A stretch of DNA of 64,000 nucleotides, taken from the NCBI RefSeq assembly GCF_003201475.1, contig NZ_QJJK01000018.1, positions 1-64,000 on the forward strand. Direction: 5' to 3'. This document shows, one piece after another, positions 47,089 through 55,736 of this stretch. Position 1 is the stretch's first letter. Each line of letters begins with the position of its first letter. The notes below the pieces were generated by a model that saw only the letters and a list, made by a program, of their open reading frames with translations, had not been told where the DNA came from and did not search any database. Source of the stretch: Chelatococcus asaccharovorans (GTDB lineage Bacteria; Pseudomonadota; Alphaproteobacteria; Rhizobiales; Beijerinckiaceae). The position numbers and the translations under genes are program-made.

Positions 47089-48441
47089 ATGAACGGATCG
47101 GATGACCGCCTGCCGCCTCGGAGCCGTGAGCGCCGGCATTTCCTGCTGGGTATGGGGGCTGCGGCCGGCGGTGCGCTGGCTGCACCCGCAGCGCTTGCCG
47201 CAACCCAAGCGAACGCCCAGACCCAGGACAGGGCCGGAAATGCCGGAACGCAACATCATGTCACCGATGCGCCGACGGGCGATGCGTCAACCGAGGGCCG
47301 CTGGCCCTTCTATGGGGACTTCCAGCAGGGCATCATCACGCCGCGGCCCGCGGCCGGCATGATCGCCGCCTTCGACGTCATCGCGAAGACGCCGAAGGAC
47401 CTGGAGGGGCTCTTCCGGATGCTCACCGAGCGCCTCGCCTTCCTGACACAGGGCGGCCGGCCGCCGGACCTCGACCCGAAGCTTCCACCGGCGGATTCGG
47501 GAATCCTCGGGCCGGTCGTCGCCCCGGACAACCTGACCGCCACGGTCTCCGTCGGTGCTTCGCTTTTTGACAGCCGCGACTGGCTCAAGCCGCTGAAGCC
47601 GCGGCATCTGCAGCGGATGACACGATTTCGAAACGACGCGCTCGACGCCGGCATCTGCCACGGCGACATCGCCGTGCAGTTCTGCGCCAACCGGCCCGAT
47701 ACGAACATCCACGCGCTGCGCGACGTGATGAAGATGATGCCGGACAAGCTCGTCTTGCGCTGGAAGCAGGAAGGCAGCGTCCCCGTCATTCCGCCAAGAC
47801 CGGACGGGCGTGTCGAGAGCGCGCGCAATTTCCTCGGATTTCGTGACGGCTCGGCCAATCCCGACGCCGGTGACCGGGCGCTGATGCAGCGCATCCTCTG
47901 GATCGACGGGGCGCGGGGCGAACCGGCCTGGGCCGAGCGCGGCACCTATCAGGCCATCCGCATCATCCGCAACTTTGTCGAACGGTGGGATCGCACGCCG
48001 CTGGGGGAGCAGGAACGCATCATGGGGCGCCGCAAGTCGAGCGGGGCGCCTTTCACCGGGACGACCGAGTTCGACGCACCGCATTATGCCGGCGACCCGC
48101 ACGGGACCGTAACGGCTCTCGACGCGCATATCCGGCTCGCCAATCCCCGCACCACAGGATCGGAGAAGAACCTGATCCTGCGACGGCCTTTCAACTACTC
48201 CAATGGTGTGACGAAATCCGGCCAACTGGAACAGGGTCTTCTGTTCATCTGTTACCAGGCCGATCTCGAGGCGGGGTTTATTACGGTTCAGCGTCGCCTC
48301 GATGGCGAGCCGCTCGAGGAATATCTCAAGCCCATCGGCGGCGGCTACTTCTTCGTGCTGCCAGGCGCGCGCGAGCCCGGCGATTACCTCGGCCGAACTC
48401 TTGTCGAAGCTGTACGTGCAGGCAACGCATCACCGACATAG
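47089..48441 (+). CDS. efeB: Iron uptake deferrochelatase/peroxidase EfeB (DyP family)
   Basis: A 450-residue heme peroxidase of the dye-decolourising family, exported folded. A twin-arginine signal is visible (SRERRHFLLGMGAAAGGAL) with cleavage near AANA/QANA. Diagnostic DyP blocks are GFRDGSANPDAG (GxxDG with the distal Asp), RIIRNFVERWDR and a late GLLFICYQADLEAGF. EfeB is thought to oxidise ferrous iron or extract iron from heme in the periplasm. It lies directly downstream of efeO and 16 bases before a second M75 gene. Confidence 0.94.
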   Translation: MNGSDDRLPPRSRERRHFLLGMGAAAGGALAAPAALAATQANAQTQDRAGNAGTQHHVTDAPTGDASTEGRWPFYGDFQQGIITPRPAAGMIAAFDVIAKTPKDLEGLFRMLTERLAFLTQGGRPPDLDPKLPPADSGILGPVVAPDNLTATVSVGASLFDSRDWLKPLKPRHLQRMTRFRNDALDAGICHGDIAVQFCANRPDTNIHALRDVMKMMPDKLVLRWKQEGSVPVIPPRPDGRVESARNFLGFRDGSANPDAGDRALMQRILWIDGARGEPAWAERGTYQAIRIIRNFVERWDRTPLGEQERIMGRRKSSGAPFTGTTEFDAPHYAGDPHGTVTALDAHIRLANPRTTGSEKNLILRRPFNYSNGVTKSGQLEQGLLFICYQADLEAGFITVQRRLDGEPLEEYLKPIGGGYFFVLPGAREPGDYLGRTLVEAVRAGNASPT

Positions 48442-48457
48442 CACAAGGATCCATTCG

Positions 48458-49279
48458 ATGAGATTGAAGTATCTCCTCGCCGTTACGGCACTCATGTCCA
48501 CCCTCGGCGGAACAGCCTATGCCCAGCAGAATACGACGCTCGACCTGGTCGAACCGATCGCCGAATATAAGATCTACGTATCCGAGAAACTGCAACAGCT
48601 TGTCACGGATACAAAAGCCTTCACCGATGCGATCAAGGCGGGCAATGTCGACAAGGCCAAGAGCCTCTTTGCGCCGACCCGCATGAGCTATGAAGCGATC
48701 GAGCCGATCGCCGAACTGTTCAGCGATCTCGACGCCGCTATCGACTCGCGTGCAGATGACTATGAGAACGGCGAGAAGAACCCCGAATTCCCGGGCTTTC
48801 ATCGTCTTGAATACGGACTATGGGAGAAGAACTCCACGGACGGCCTGGCGCCGATCGCCGACAAGCTCCTGGCTGATGTGACCCTGCTGCATCAGCGGAT
48901 CACCGACATGGCGCTCCCGCCGGAAAAGGTGGTCGGCGGCGCGGCCGCCCTCATGGAAGAGGTCGCGGCCACCAAGATCTCCGGCGAGGAAGATCGCTAC
49001 AGCCACACCGATCTTTGGGATTTCAAGGGCAATTTTGACGGATCGGAGAAGATCTTTATCCTTGTCCGCCCTCTCATTGAGAAAAACGATCCCGCTTTCG
49101 TCAAGAAGGTTGCGGATAATTTCAACACTGTCGGCACAACTCTTGCCAAATACAAGAGTGGTGATGGCTATCAATCCTATGACAAGCTGACCGACGACGA
49201 TCGCAAGGTTCTGGCAAGCGCGGTGAATACGCTCGCGGAGGATCTGGCCACCCTGCGGGGGAAGCTTGGACTGAACTAG
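48458..49279 (+). CDS. efeM: M75/imelysin-type protein, second EfeO-like component (EfeM)
   Basis: A 273-residue exported protein. The signal peptide is LKYLLAVTALMSTLGGTAYA. The rest is one M75 domain: IAEYKIYVSEKLQQLV, the HxxE metal motif in FHRLEYGLWE, YSHTDLWDF and SGDGYQSYDKL. It has no cupredoxin domain, so it matches the short EfeM form, and it is clearly a paralogue of the EfeO C-terminal domain. ATG at 48458 has AAGGA eight bases ahead. Its TAG stop lies inside the CTAG end of the second 169-bp repeat, so the repeat may have supplied or reshaped the gene end. Confidence 0.88.
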   Translation: MRLKYLLAVTALMSTLGGTAYAQQNTTLDLVEPIAEYKIYVSEKLQQLVTDTKAFTDAIKAGNVDKAKSLFAPTRMSYEAIEPIAELFSDLDAAIDSRADDYENGEKNPEFPGFHRLEYGLWEKNSTDGLAPIADKLLADVTLLHQRITDMALPPEKVVGGAAALMEEVAATKISGEEDRYSHTDLWDFKGNFDGSEKIFILVRPLIEKNDPAFVKKVADNFNTVGTTLAKYKSGDGYQSYDKLTDDDRKVLASAVNTLAEDLATLRGKLGLN

Positions 49280-49444
49280 TGGAGCGAATTTGACATTTGA
49301 GTCCCGCCTGACATGAGGCTCCAGATCAAATGTCAAATTCAAAAGCTCCACTAGAACCAATAACTTGCTAGTGGTTCTCGTGGCTCCGACATTTGCTCCG
49401 AGGCTCGTATCAGGCGGATGCAAATGTCGAAGCCGAACCACTAG
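49276..49444 (+). repeat. 169-bp double-hairpin repeat, copy 2
   Basis: This is the cleanest copy. Arm 1 (49276-49354) runs from CTAGTGGAGC to GCTCCACTAG. The linker is AACCAATAACTTG (49355-49367). Arm 2 (49368-49444) runs from CTAGTGGTTC to GAACCACTAG. Each arm is a near-palindrome bounded by CTAG. It is in direct orientation with copy 1 and the same length. The TAG of its left CTAG is the stop codon of the preceding gene. Confidence 0.95.
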
Positions 49445-49523
49445 TAGAGCGAATTTGGCATGTGAGCCCCGCCTGACATGGGGCTGCATATCCGGTGAAC
49501 CGCAGTTCACCGGATATCCTCCA
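49445..49523 (+). repeat. Partial repeat arm joined to a perfect hairpin
   Basis: From 49441 to about 49484 the sequence resembles the first arm of the 169-bp repeat (TAGAGCGAATTTGGCATG), then stops matching. A perfect 13-base hairpin follows: ATATCCGGTGAAC (49488-49500) and GTTCACCGGATAT (49505-49517) with a CGCA loop. The hairpin shares GTGAAC...GTTCACCG with the one at 44913-44952 on the other side of the efe genes. Confidence 0.8.
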
Positions 49524-49561
49524 GGCTCGACCGGGCGTGTTCCGGATGAGCCCGGAGCGCA

Positions 49562-51067
49562 TCAAGCATCCTCCTGGAACGCAACCTCCCGCGTCTTGCG
49601 AAAGCTTGGCCACAACACCATCGCCAGAGCGAATGCCGCCAGCGCCAGCAAGGCAGCGCTGATCGGATGTTCGACAAAGACCAGGAAATTGCCGTTCGAA
49701 AGCTGCAGGGCGCGGCTCATATATTCTTCGATCATCGGCCCGAGGATGAATCCGAGAAGCAGCGGCGCCGGCTCGCAATCGAGCTTGCACAGCACATAAC
49801 CTATAACGCCGAATATGGCGAGCATCGTGACATCAAAGGTGCTGTTGCTGATGCTCAGCACGCCGATAACACTGAAAAGCAGAATGGCCGGATAAAGGAG
49901 ATGATACGGCACGGACAACAGTCGCACCCACAGGCCGACCAGGGGCAGGTTCAGGATGACGAGGAACAGGTTGCCGATCCACATCGACGCGATGATGCCC
50001 CAGAACAGTTCCGGCTGTTCCGTCACGACCGCCGGCCCGGGCTGGATGCCCTGAATGATGAGCGCACCAATCATCAGGGCCATGACGGGATTCGATGGTA
50101 TCCCAAGGGTAAGCATGGGAATAAACGACGTCTGGGCGCCGGCATTGTTCGCCGCTTCCGGCGATGCGACCCCCTCGATCGCCCCCTTGCCGAAGCGCTC
50201 TGGCGTCGAGGAGATCCTTTTCTCGATCGTATAGGCGGCGAAGGAAGCCAGCATCGCGCCACCGCCCGGCAGGATGCCGAGAACCGAACCGAGTGCCGTC
50301 CCGCGGAGCACCGGGGCGATGATACGCTTCAATTCCTCACGGGTCAGCAGCAGGCTCGAGACCTTGTTCACCACAGTCTGGCTCGCTTCACCGTGCTCCA
50401 GGTTGCGAATGATCTCACCGAGGGCGAATACGCCCATCGCCACGATCACGAAGTTTATCCCGTCAGCGAGATTGTCGATATCGAAGGTGAACCGCTGCAC
50501 ACCTGAATTGACATCGGTTCCGACCAATCCGAGCAGCAGCCCGATCAGGATCATGCCGATTGCCTTGAGCAGCGATCCATGGGCGAGCACGATCGACGCG
50601 ACGAGGCCAAGCACCATCAACGAGAAATACTCGGTCGCGCCAAAGCTGAGGGCGAGGGTGGCCAGCGGCGGGGAGAACAGCGCCAGCACAAGCGTGGCGA
50701 CTGTACCCGCAAAGAACGAGCCGAGCGCGGCGGTCGCCAGCGCCGTGCCGGCGCGTCCCTGACGCGCCATCTGATACCCGTCCAGCGCGGTGACCATCGA
50801 TGAGGATTCGCCAGGCAGGTTGATCAGGATCGCCGTCGTTGATCCGCCGTATTGTGCACCGTAGTAGATTCCGGCCAGCATGATGAGCGCCGCCATGGGC
50901 GGCAGGCCGAAGGTGATCGGAAGCAGCATGGCGATCGTCGCAACCGGGCCCAACCCCGGCAGCACACCGATCAGCGTGCCCAGGAGGACGCCGAGAAAGC
51001 AGTATGCCAAATTGAGAGGAGTAGAGGCGGCGTCAAAGCCTAGAGCGAGATTGGCAAGTATATCCAC
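49562..51067 (-). CDS. tctA: Tripartite tricarboxylate transporter permease TctA
   Basis: A 501-residue membrane protein with about 11-12 predicted spans. Family blocks are GTLIGVLPGLGPVATIAMLL, YYGAQYGGSTTAILINLPGE and GILPGGGAMLASFAAYTIEK, and FIPMLTLGIPSNPVMALMIG. GTG at 51067 has GGAG upstream; the longer frame to 51295 is a shadow of tctB. It is the main transport subunit, paired with TctB 13 bases upstream and a periplasmic TctC. Substrates are carboxylates, often aromatic or tricarboxylic acids. Confidence 0.94.
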   Translation of the reverse strand: MDILANLALGFDAASTPLNLAYCFLGVLLGTLIGVLPGLGPVATIAMLLPITFGLPPMAALIMLAGIYYGAQYGGSTTAILINLPGESSSMVTALDGYQMARQGRAGTALATAALGSFFAGTVATLVLALFSPPLATLALSFGATEYFSLMVLGLVASIVLAHGSLLKAIGMILIGLLLGLVGTDVNSGVQRFTFDIDNLADGINFVIVAMGVFALGEIIRNLEHGEASQTVVNKVSSLLLTREELKRIIAPVLRGTALGSVLGILPGGGAMLASFAAYTIEKRISSTPERFGKGAIEGVASPEAANNAGAQTSFIPMLTLGIPSNPVMALMIGALIIQGIQPGPAVVTEQPELFWGIIASMWIGNLFLVILNLPLVGLWVRLLSVPYHLLYPAILLFSVIGVLSISNSTFDVTMLAIFGVIGYVLCKLDCEPAPLLLGFILGPMIEEYMSRALQLSNGNFLVFVEHPISAALLALAAFALAMVLWPSFRKTREVAFQEDA

Positions 51068-51080
51068 ACCGAATACTCCC

Positions 51081-51542
51081 CTAGCGGCCCAGCAGTGGGC
51101 CGACCACCGGTATTGGCAACCCGAGCGCGAATACGAAGACGATTGAGCACAACGCGGCCAGGCCGATGGCCAGCAGAATGCCCTGCGTCCAGCGGAATGA
51201 GGGGCTCGCCAGCGCCGCGATGAGGACGACCGCCGCGGATGCGACGGCAAGCCCGGCGGTGCGGACGAGAAATCCGAATGCCAACGTGGCGGCAACGATC
51301 AGGAGCGTTGGTTTGGTCGCGAACGCCCGGATGCTCTCGCCCTCCGATCGCAGCCCCTTCACCCCGACGGCCAGCCCGACCAGGACCAGCAAGGACGCAA
51401 GCAGGGCCGGGAAAAATCCTGGGCCTATGCGACTCGCCTGGCCGAATTCATAGCCCCGGCCAACAACCAAAAAGGCTATCCCGGTGATGACCATGATTAA
51501 ACCACTGAGGACGTCCTTGGGGTTGCTGACAAGCTTTTTCAT
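51081..51542 (-). CDS. tctB: Tripartite tricarboxylate transporter small subunit TctB
   Basis: A 153-residue protein with four predicted membrane spans (VLSGLIMVITGIAFLVVG; LLASLLVLVGLAVGVKG; LLIVAATLAFGFLVRTAGL; LLAIGLAALCSIVFVFALG). The early GYEFGQASRIGPGFFPALL block is typical of TctB. ATG at 51542 is the likely start, with GTGGA upstream; a longer frame reaches 51674 without homology. It lies between tctC and tctA as usual. Confidence 0.9.
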   Translation of the reverse strand: MKKLVSNPKDVLSGLIMVITGIAFLVVGRGYEFGQASRIGPGFFPALLASLLVLVGLAVGVKGLRSEGESIRAFATKPTLLIVAATLAFGFLVRTAGLAVASAAVVLIAALASPSFRWTQGILLAIGLAALCSIVFVFALGLPIPVVGPLLGR

Positions 51543-51702
51543 GTCAAATCCACACATACCTATACGCCACGATCGGCGGGCCGTTGTGATTTCGGGGCGA
51601 CTGCGGCCGGTAGATCGCAGCTGAGGATTGGGCGACATCCCTGTATCCGAAGGGATTTGATTTGCCGGATACATATAATCTCGACCCGATGAGCTGGTAG
51701 GC

Positions 51703-52671
51703 TCACTGCTGCGCGATGCCGGCTTCCTTGATCACCCCCACCCAACGTGTGGTTTCCGCCGCGACCCGGGCGCGCATTTCCGCAGGCGTGCTGGTGTGAA
51801 TTTCCCCGCCGACAGCCCCTTCTATGCGCGCTTTCACTTCGGGGTCGGCAACGAGTTTTGCGATTTCGGAATTGAGGCGGGCAATGATCGCAGGCGGCGT
51901 GCCCTTCGGGGCGACGATGCCCGCCCACGTGCTGACATTGAAATCCTTCAGGCCCGCCTCGGCCACGGTCGGCACATCCGGCAGGCCATCCCAGCGGCGA
52001 TCGGACGTAACGGCCAGAGCTCGCAATTTCCCGGCCCTGATCTGCGGCGCGATGGTGACCGGGCTCGCAATGATGAGCGGGATTTCGCCGTTGAGTACGC
52101 TTGTGATCGCAGCGGCCTCGCCCTTGTACGGAATATGCGCCATCTGGACACTGGCGACCTTGTTCAGCAGCTCGCCTGTCAGGTGGTGCGTCGTCCCGAT
52201 CCCAGCCGATCCGTATTTGACCGAGCCGGGCGCCTGCTTCGCGATAGTGAGAAGCTCTTGCAGTGTCTTGGCAGGATGATCCGTGCGCACCGCGAGAACA
52301 AAGTTGTATTCGACGATGTTCGACACCATCTCGAAACTGTCGACAGGGTCGAAGGCCAATGACTTGTAGAGCCCCTTGGCCACCGCATGTCCCCCTGTCA
52401 CCAGGCCGATCGTATAGCCATCGGGCTCGGCCCGCGCGATTGCCGCTGCGGCGAGATTGCCGCCGGCACCGGGTTTCGGATCGACGACAACCGGCTGGCC
52501 CAATCTCTCGGAAAGAGGCTTGGCCACCAGTCGTGCTATGGTGTCGGCGCTTCCGCCCGGCGCGTAACCATGCAGCAAAGTGATCGGACGCGTCGGATAC
52601 TCCGCCGCAATCGCACCGGCGGCCCATAGTCCCACGGCCACAACAGCTCCGAATACGCGCGCGCGCTTCAT
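51703..52671 (-). CDS. tctC: Tripartite tricarboxylate transporter receptor, Bug/TctC family
   Basis: A 322-residue periplasmic binding protein. The signal peptide RVFGAVVAVGLWAAGAIAA is followed by YPTRPITLLHGYAPGGSADT, GQPVVVDPKPGAGGNLAAAA and DGYTIGL, the ligand-pocket blocks of Bug proteins. Then come VKYGSAGIGTTHHL and PDVPTVAEAGLKDF. ATG at 52671 has AGGGAGG ahead. It is followed by tctB and tctA. The usual Asp/Ser-lined pocket suggests a carboxylate ligand. Confidence 0.94.
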   Translation of the reverse strand: MKRARVFGAVVAVGLWAAGAIAAEYPTRPITLLHGYAPGGSADTIARLVAKPLSERLGQPVVVDPKPGAGGNLAAAAIARAEPDGYTIGLVTGGHAVAKGLYKSLAFDPVDSFEMVSNIVEYNFVLAVRTDHPAKTLQELLTIAKQAPGSVKYGSAGIGTTHHLTGELLNKVASVQMAHIPYKGEAAAITSVLNGEIPLIIASPVTIAPQIRAGKLRALAVTSDRRWDGLPDVPTVAEAGLKDFNVSTWAGIVAPKGTPPAIIARLNSEIAKLVADPEVKARIEGAVGGEIHTSTPAEMRARVAAETTRWVGVIKEAGIAQQ

Positions 52672-52798
52672 CGCTTCACCCTCCCTTTGTCCGGCTCGTC
52701 GCGGCCGCTCAGCGATTGAGTTGACAGGCCTTTCGGCATTCCCGAGGGTCTGTCGCCTCAGTGCCGGCCTGCTGTTATCATTCTGCCAAGGCAATACC

Positions 52799-52829
52799 AT
52801 TATTCGAAAATAGTCAATCTTTCGATAAT
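52799..52829. promoter_or_regulatory. Palindromic TTCGAAA-type site upstream of tctC
   Basis: ATTATTCGAAA (52799-52809) and TTTCGATAAT (52820-52829) form an inverted pair differing by one inserted base, with about ten bases between. It stands about 130 bases upstream of the tctC start in an AT-rich gap. Related sites lie at 56752-56786, 57812-57830 and 60175-60186. It is a candidate operator for the GntR regulator at 60254-60994. Confidence 0.45.
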
Positions 52830-52957
52830 CTGGCAATGCATTGACGGCGGGTACGGGGATAGGCCAGACCGGATACTGGGGTGATACGCGGGATTATCCG
52901 ATTGCCCCCGCGTTCCTCTCGTCTACTGGACGCCACCCTGATCCATCCCCGATACAG

Positions 52958-54022
52958 CTAGAGATCGGCACGAAGCGCAGCGGGCCGCGCAATGCCGAAA
53001 CGATCGGCCAGGCTGGCGAGGCGCTTGCAGGTACCCCGCGCCAGAGGAATTCCGCGCAGCGCGCGGTCCGCCTCGGTGCGAAATCCACGCTCCCCGGGCA
53101 TCAGGATTGCATCCACGCCCGACGCAGACGGCAATGCACGGATTGTCGATGCCAATTGGCGCAAATCTTCTTCGAAGCCCGCGCGCGATCCGAAGGCCGC
53201 GATATTCAAGGCCAACGCGATGCCATTCATGCGCCCGGCCTCCCCGCCGCGCAGCGCCGGCGCGATGATCGCATTGGCACAGAGCAGGCTGGCGAGAACC
53301 TCGATCATGAGCGACAGACCCGATCCTTTGGGTCCGCCAAGGGGCAGCAGCGTCGCCACCGCGGCCGCATTGGTTGTCGCCTGCCCGTCCTTATCGATGC
53401 CCCAGCCCTCCGGAACAGGTGTCCCCGCGTCACGGGCCGCCATGATCTTTCCCAACGCCACGTTTGAGGTGGACATGTCGAGGATGATGGGATCGCCGAA
53501 CCCGACCGGCGCCGCGATGGCCAAAGGATTTGTGGAGACGCTGGCAACGGCCGCGCCGTGGTAGGCCATGAGAGGTCCGGAGGCCGTCATCACGATGCCG
53601 ACATGCCCGGCCAGGGCCGCCCGCATTGCATAGTAGCCGATCGCGCCGGCATGGGTAATATTGCGCGCCGAACACCAGCCAATGCCATGCGTTCCAGCGA
53701 TCGCGACCGCCTCGTCCATCGCGGCGCACATGGCGGTCGCCCCCGGTGCCCGCCCGGATTCCTGGATTGCGATGGCGCCAGCCCGGTGGATGATCTCCGG
53801 CTGCGCGTCCGGTACGATGACACCCTCCTCGACCATTTCGATGTAGCGCGGAATACGCAACACGCCGTGCGAATCCATCCCGCGCGCATTGGCCCAGACC
53901 AGGAGATCCGCGACCTCCTTGGCCCGCGGCGATGGGAAGCCTCCTTCAGCCAGAAGGCTCACCGAAAACGCCTTCAATGTCTCGAGGTCAATGCATGCCG
54001 ACCTGGTCTCTGCCAGCGTCAT
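52958..54022 (-). CDS. Ldh family (malate/L-lactate-type) NAD(P)-dependent oxidoreductase
   Basis: A 354-residue Ldh_2 fold enzyme. Diagnostic segments are ADLLVWANARGMDSHGVLRIPRY, with the catalytic His in DSHG, STNPLAIAAP, DMSTSNVALGKI and PLGGPKGSGLSLMIEVL. Family members oxidise 2-hydroxy acids such as malate, ureidoglycolate, sulfolactate or dehydrogulonate. Substrate here is unassigned. The stop of the hydrolase overlaps its ATG by one base (TAATG), so translation is coupled. Confidence 0.9.
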   Translation of the reverse strand: MTLAETRSACIDLETLKAFSVSLLAEGGFPSPRAKEVADLLVWANARGMDSHGVLRIPRYIEMVEEGVIVPDAQPEIIHRAGAIAIQESGRAPGATAMCAAMDEAVAIAGTHGIGWCSARNITHAGAIGYYAMRAALAGHVGIVMTASGPLMAYHGAAVASVSTNPLAIAAPVGFGDPIILDMSTSNVALGKIMAARDAGTPVPEGWGIDKDGQATTNAAAVATLLPLGGPKGSGLSLMIEVLASLLCANAIIAPALRGGEAGRMNGIALALNIAAFGSRAGFEEDLRQLASTIRALPSASGVDAILMPGERGFRTEADRALRGIPLARGTCKRLASLADRFGIARPAALRADL

Positions 54023-54906
54023 TATCGCCCCCTGAGCGGCGTGGGAAAGAATTGATCAAGCCAGGACCGTATCAAGACCCGTGTCCGTGGCGCGTCCTTC
54101 TCCGACAACGGGAAATGGGAGGTGCCGTTTACCAACATCAACTCGGCCGGCGCGCCCGCCTTTTCGAACATCCGGATGGATTGTTCAGTCGGCGTGATCG
54201 AATCGTTCGCCGTGTGGAACAACAACAGAGGGCGTGGCGCGATATTCGCAATGACATCATCCGCCCGGAAATTATACATGCTTATCGCGGTCTCTACTGG
54301 CACCTCGAACAAGGCCTTGGGAGAGAGATTCTTGCGCAACGGCTCGGGAATCGGCACAACGTCGAAGCGCGATACCCAAAGGCTTTCGCCTGTTTCTTCC
54401 TTGTGCTTGCGCCCGGCTTCCAGAATCCCGGTGAACTTCGCCCAGGCCTCCGGTGTGGGATGCTGACCGCGAAACTTGCGCTCTCCGTCGCCCCAACCGC
54501 AGGAGGAAATGACGCAGGCAAAGCGCTCATCCACACCCGCCGTGTAGACGGCGACCGCCGCACCAAAACTATGGCCGATGACGCCGATACGCTCGGGATC
54601 GACTTCGTCGCGCTGCGCGATGAAGGTAAAGGCGTTCTTTGTGTCAGCGACCTGATCGAAACAGCGGACCTGGCCGCGCGCGCCCTCACTTTCACCACAT
54701 CCGCGCATATCGATACGAAAGGCGCAATAGCCGAAGTCTTCCAGCATACGCGCCTGTATTTCCGCATGAGACTCGTCTTTCGTGCCGACAAATCCGTGCA
54801 AAACAATAAACGTCGGAAGCTTTTCCCCCGGCGTGTGGCCTTCCGGCACATGCAAGACGCCTGACAGTTTCAAGCCGTCGGAGTCAAAGGTGAGTTTGTG
54901 CTGCAT
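54022..54906 (-). CDS. Alpha/beta hydrolase
   Basis: A 294-residue alpha/beta hydrolase. The oxyanion segment is IVLHGFVGTKDE, the nucleophile elbow GHSFGAAV, the probable acid AND near TANDSITPTEQS and the late His in NGTSHFPLSE. A long cap segment contains RKHKEETGESLW. It starts at ATG 54906, with AAGGAG seven bases ahead. In a ring-cleavage context it could hydrolyse a meta-cleavage product or an ester; the cap and length fit dienelactone hydrolase or esterase groups as well. It overlaps the following Ldh gene. Confidence 0.87.
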   Translation of the reverse strand: MQHKLTFDSDGLKLSGVLHVPEGHTPGEKLPTFIVLHGFVGTKDESHAEIQARMLEDFGYCAFRIDMRGCGESEGARGQVRCFDQVADTKNAFTFIAQRDEVDPERIGVIGHSFGAAVAVYTAGVDERFACVISSCGWGDGERKFRGQHPTPEAWAKFTGILEAGRKHKEETGESLWVSRFDVVPIPEPLRKNLSPKALFEVPVETAISMYNFRADDVIANIAPRPLLLFHTANDSITPTEQSIRMFEKAGAPAELMLVNGTSHFPLSEKDAPRTRVLIRSWLDQFFPTPLRGR

Positions 54907-54981
54907 TGGACTCTCCTTCTGCAGATAGGGTTGTGATGCAGCGCGACAAGCCGGCGCGCGGCGGGAAACGCCCACGGCCGC

Positions 54982-55536
54982 TCAAACCGAGGCTGCGATA
55001 AAATCTCTAAAGCGCGTCAGATGCGCCGTCAGAAAGCTCCGGCTGGTTTCGTCAGAGATGGTGCCGGACACGATGTCAATCTTCTCCCGCGCCGCACCGA
55101 TCTGGACCTCAGGCTTCGCCATCACCCGCATATCCTGGGAGTGCAGGACATGGCGAATGGGCCCATGGGCACGAGCGCCGCCCAGGAGGCCCGGCGACAC
55201 ACTCCAGATTGCGGCTGGTTTCCCCTCCAGCGGGTTCGGGGATAGCCGCGAAAGCCAGTCGATCGCATTCTTCAACGCCCCGGGGATGGACCAGTTATAC
55301 TCGGGCGTCACGATGAGGAGCGCATCGGCGCGCGATAGGGGCCGGGCCATGGCCTCGACCGCGGCGGGAACACCCGCGGCCATCACGTCCTGATCGTAGT
55401 GCGGCAGCGTCCCGGGATTCGGCAGAACGATGAATTCCAGCCCGGCGGGTGACAGCCCCGCCGCCGCTCGTGCAACGACGCGCGACAAAGACGCTTTGCG
55501 CAGGGAACCTTCGAGAATAGCTATTGTTCTCGTCAC
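54982..55536 (-). CDS. NADPH-dependent FMN reductase family protein
   Basis: A 184-residue flavodoxin-like protein. ILEGSLRKASLSRVVARAA binds the FMN phosphate; LIVTPEYNWSIPGALKNAIDWLSR is the family signature near residue 75. It can supply reduced flavin to a two-component monooxygenase or act as a quinone/chromate/azo reductase. The start is GTG at 55536 with GAGG ahead. It lies in the minus-strand catabolic cluster, 75 bases before the hydrolase gene. No flavin-reductase-dependent oxygenase partner is intact in the window. Confidence 0.88.
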   Translation of the reverse strand: MTRTIAILEGSLRKASLSRVVARAAAGLSPAGLEFIVLPNPGTLPHYDQDVMAAGVPAAVEAMARPLSRADALLIVTPEYNWSIPGALKNAIDWLSRLSPNPLEGKPAAIWSVSPGLLGGARAHGPIRHVLHSQDMRVMAKPEVQIGAAREKIDIVSGTISDETSRSFLTAHLTRFRDFIAASV

Positions 55537-55736
55537 CCCTATTCCTCTCTTTGCAAGACCCGGAGCACGCCAGCGCGGATCAGGCGCAAATTGGATCAGT
55601 CCATGCGATCCAATTTTGCCGATACACGCGTCGATAGTCTGCGCATATCAAGTTTAGTGGAATGGCTGCAACAGATCAGATCCATCTGTCCTGCTTGGGA
55701 CGGATCACGATACATTAAATCAGATGGACGAATGCA

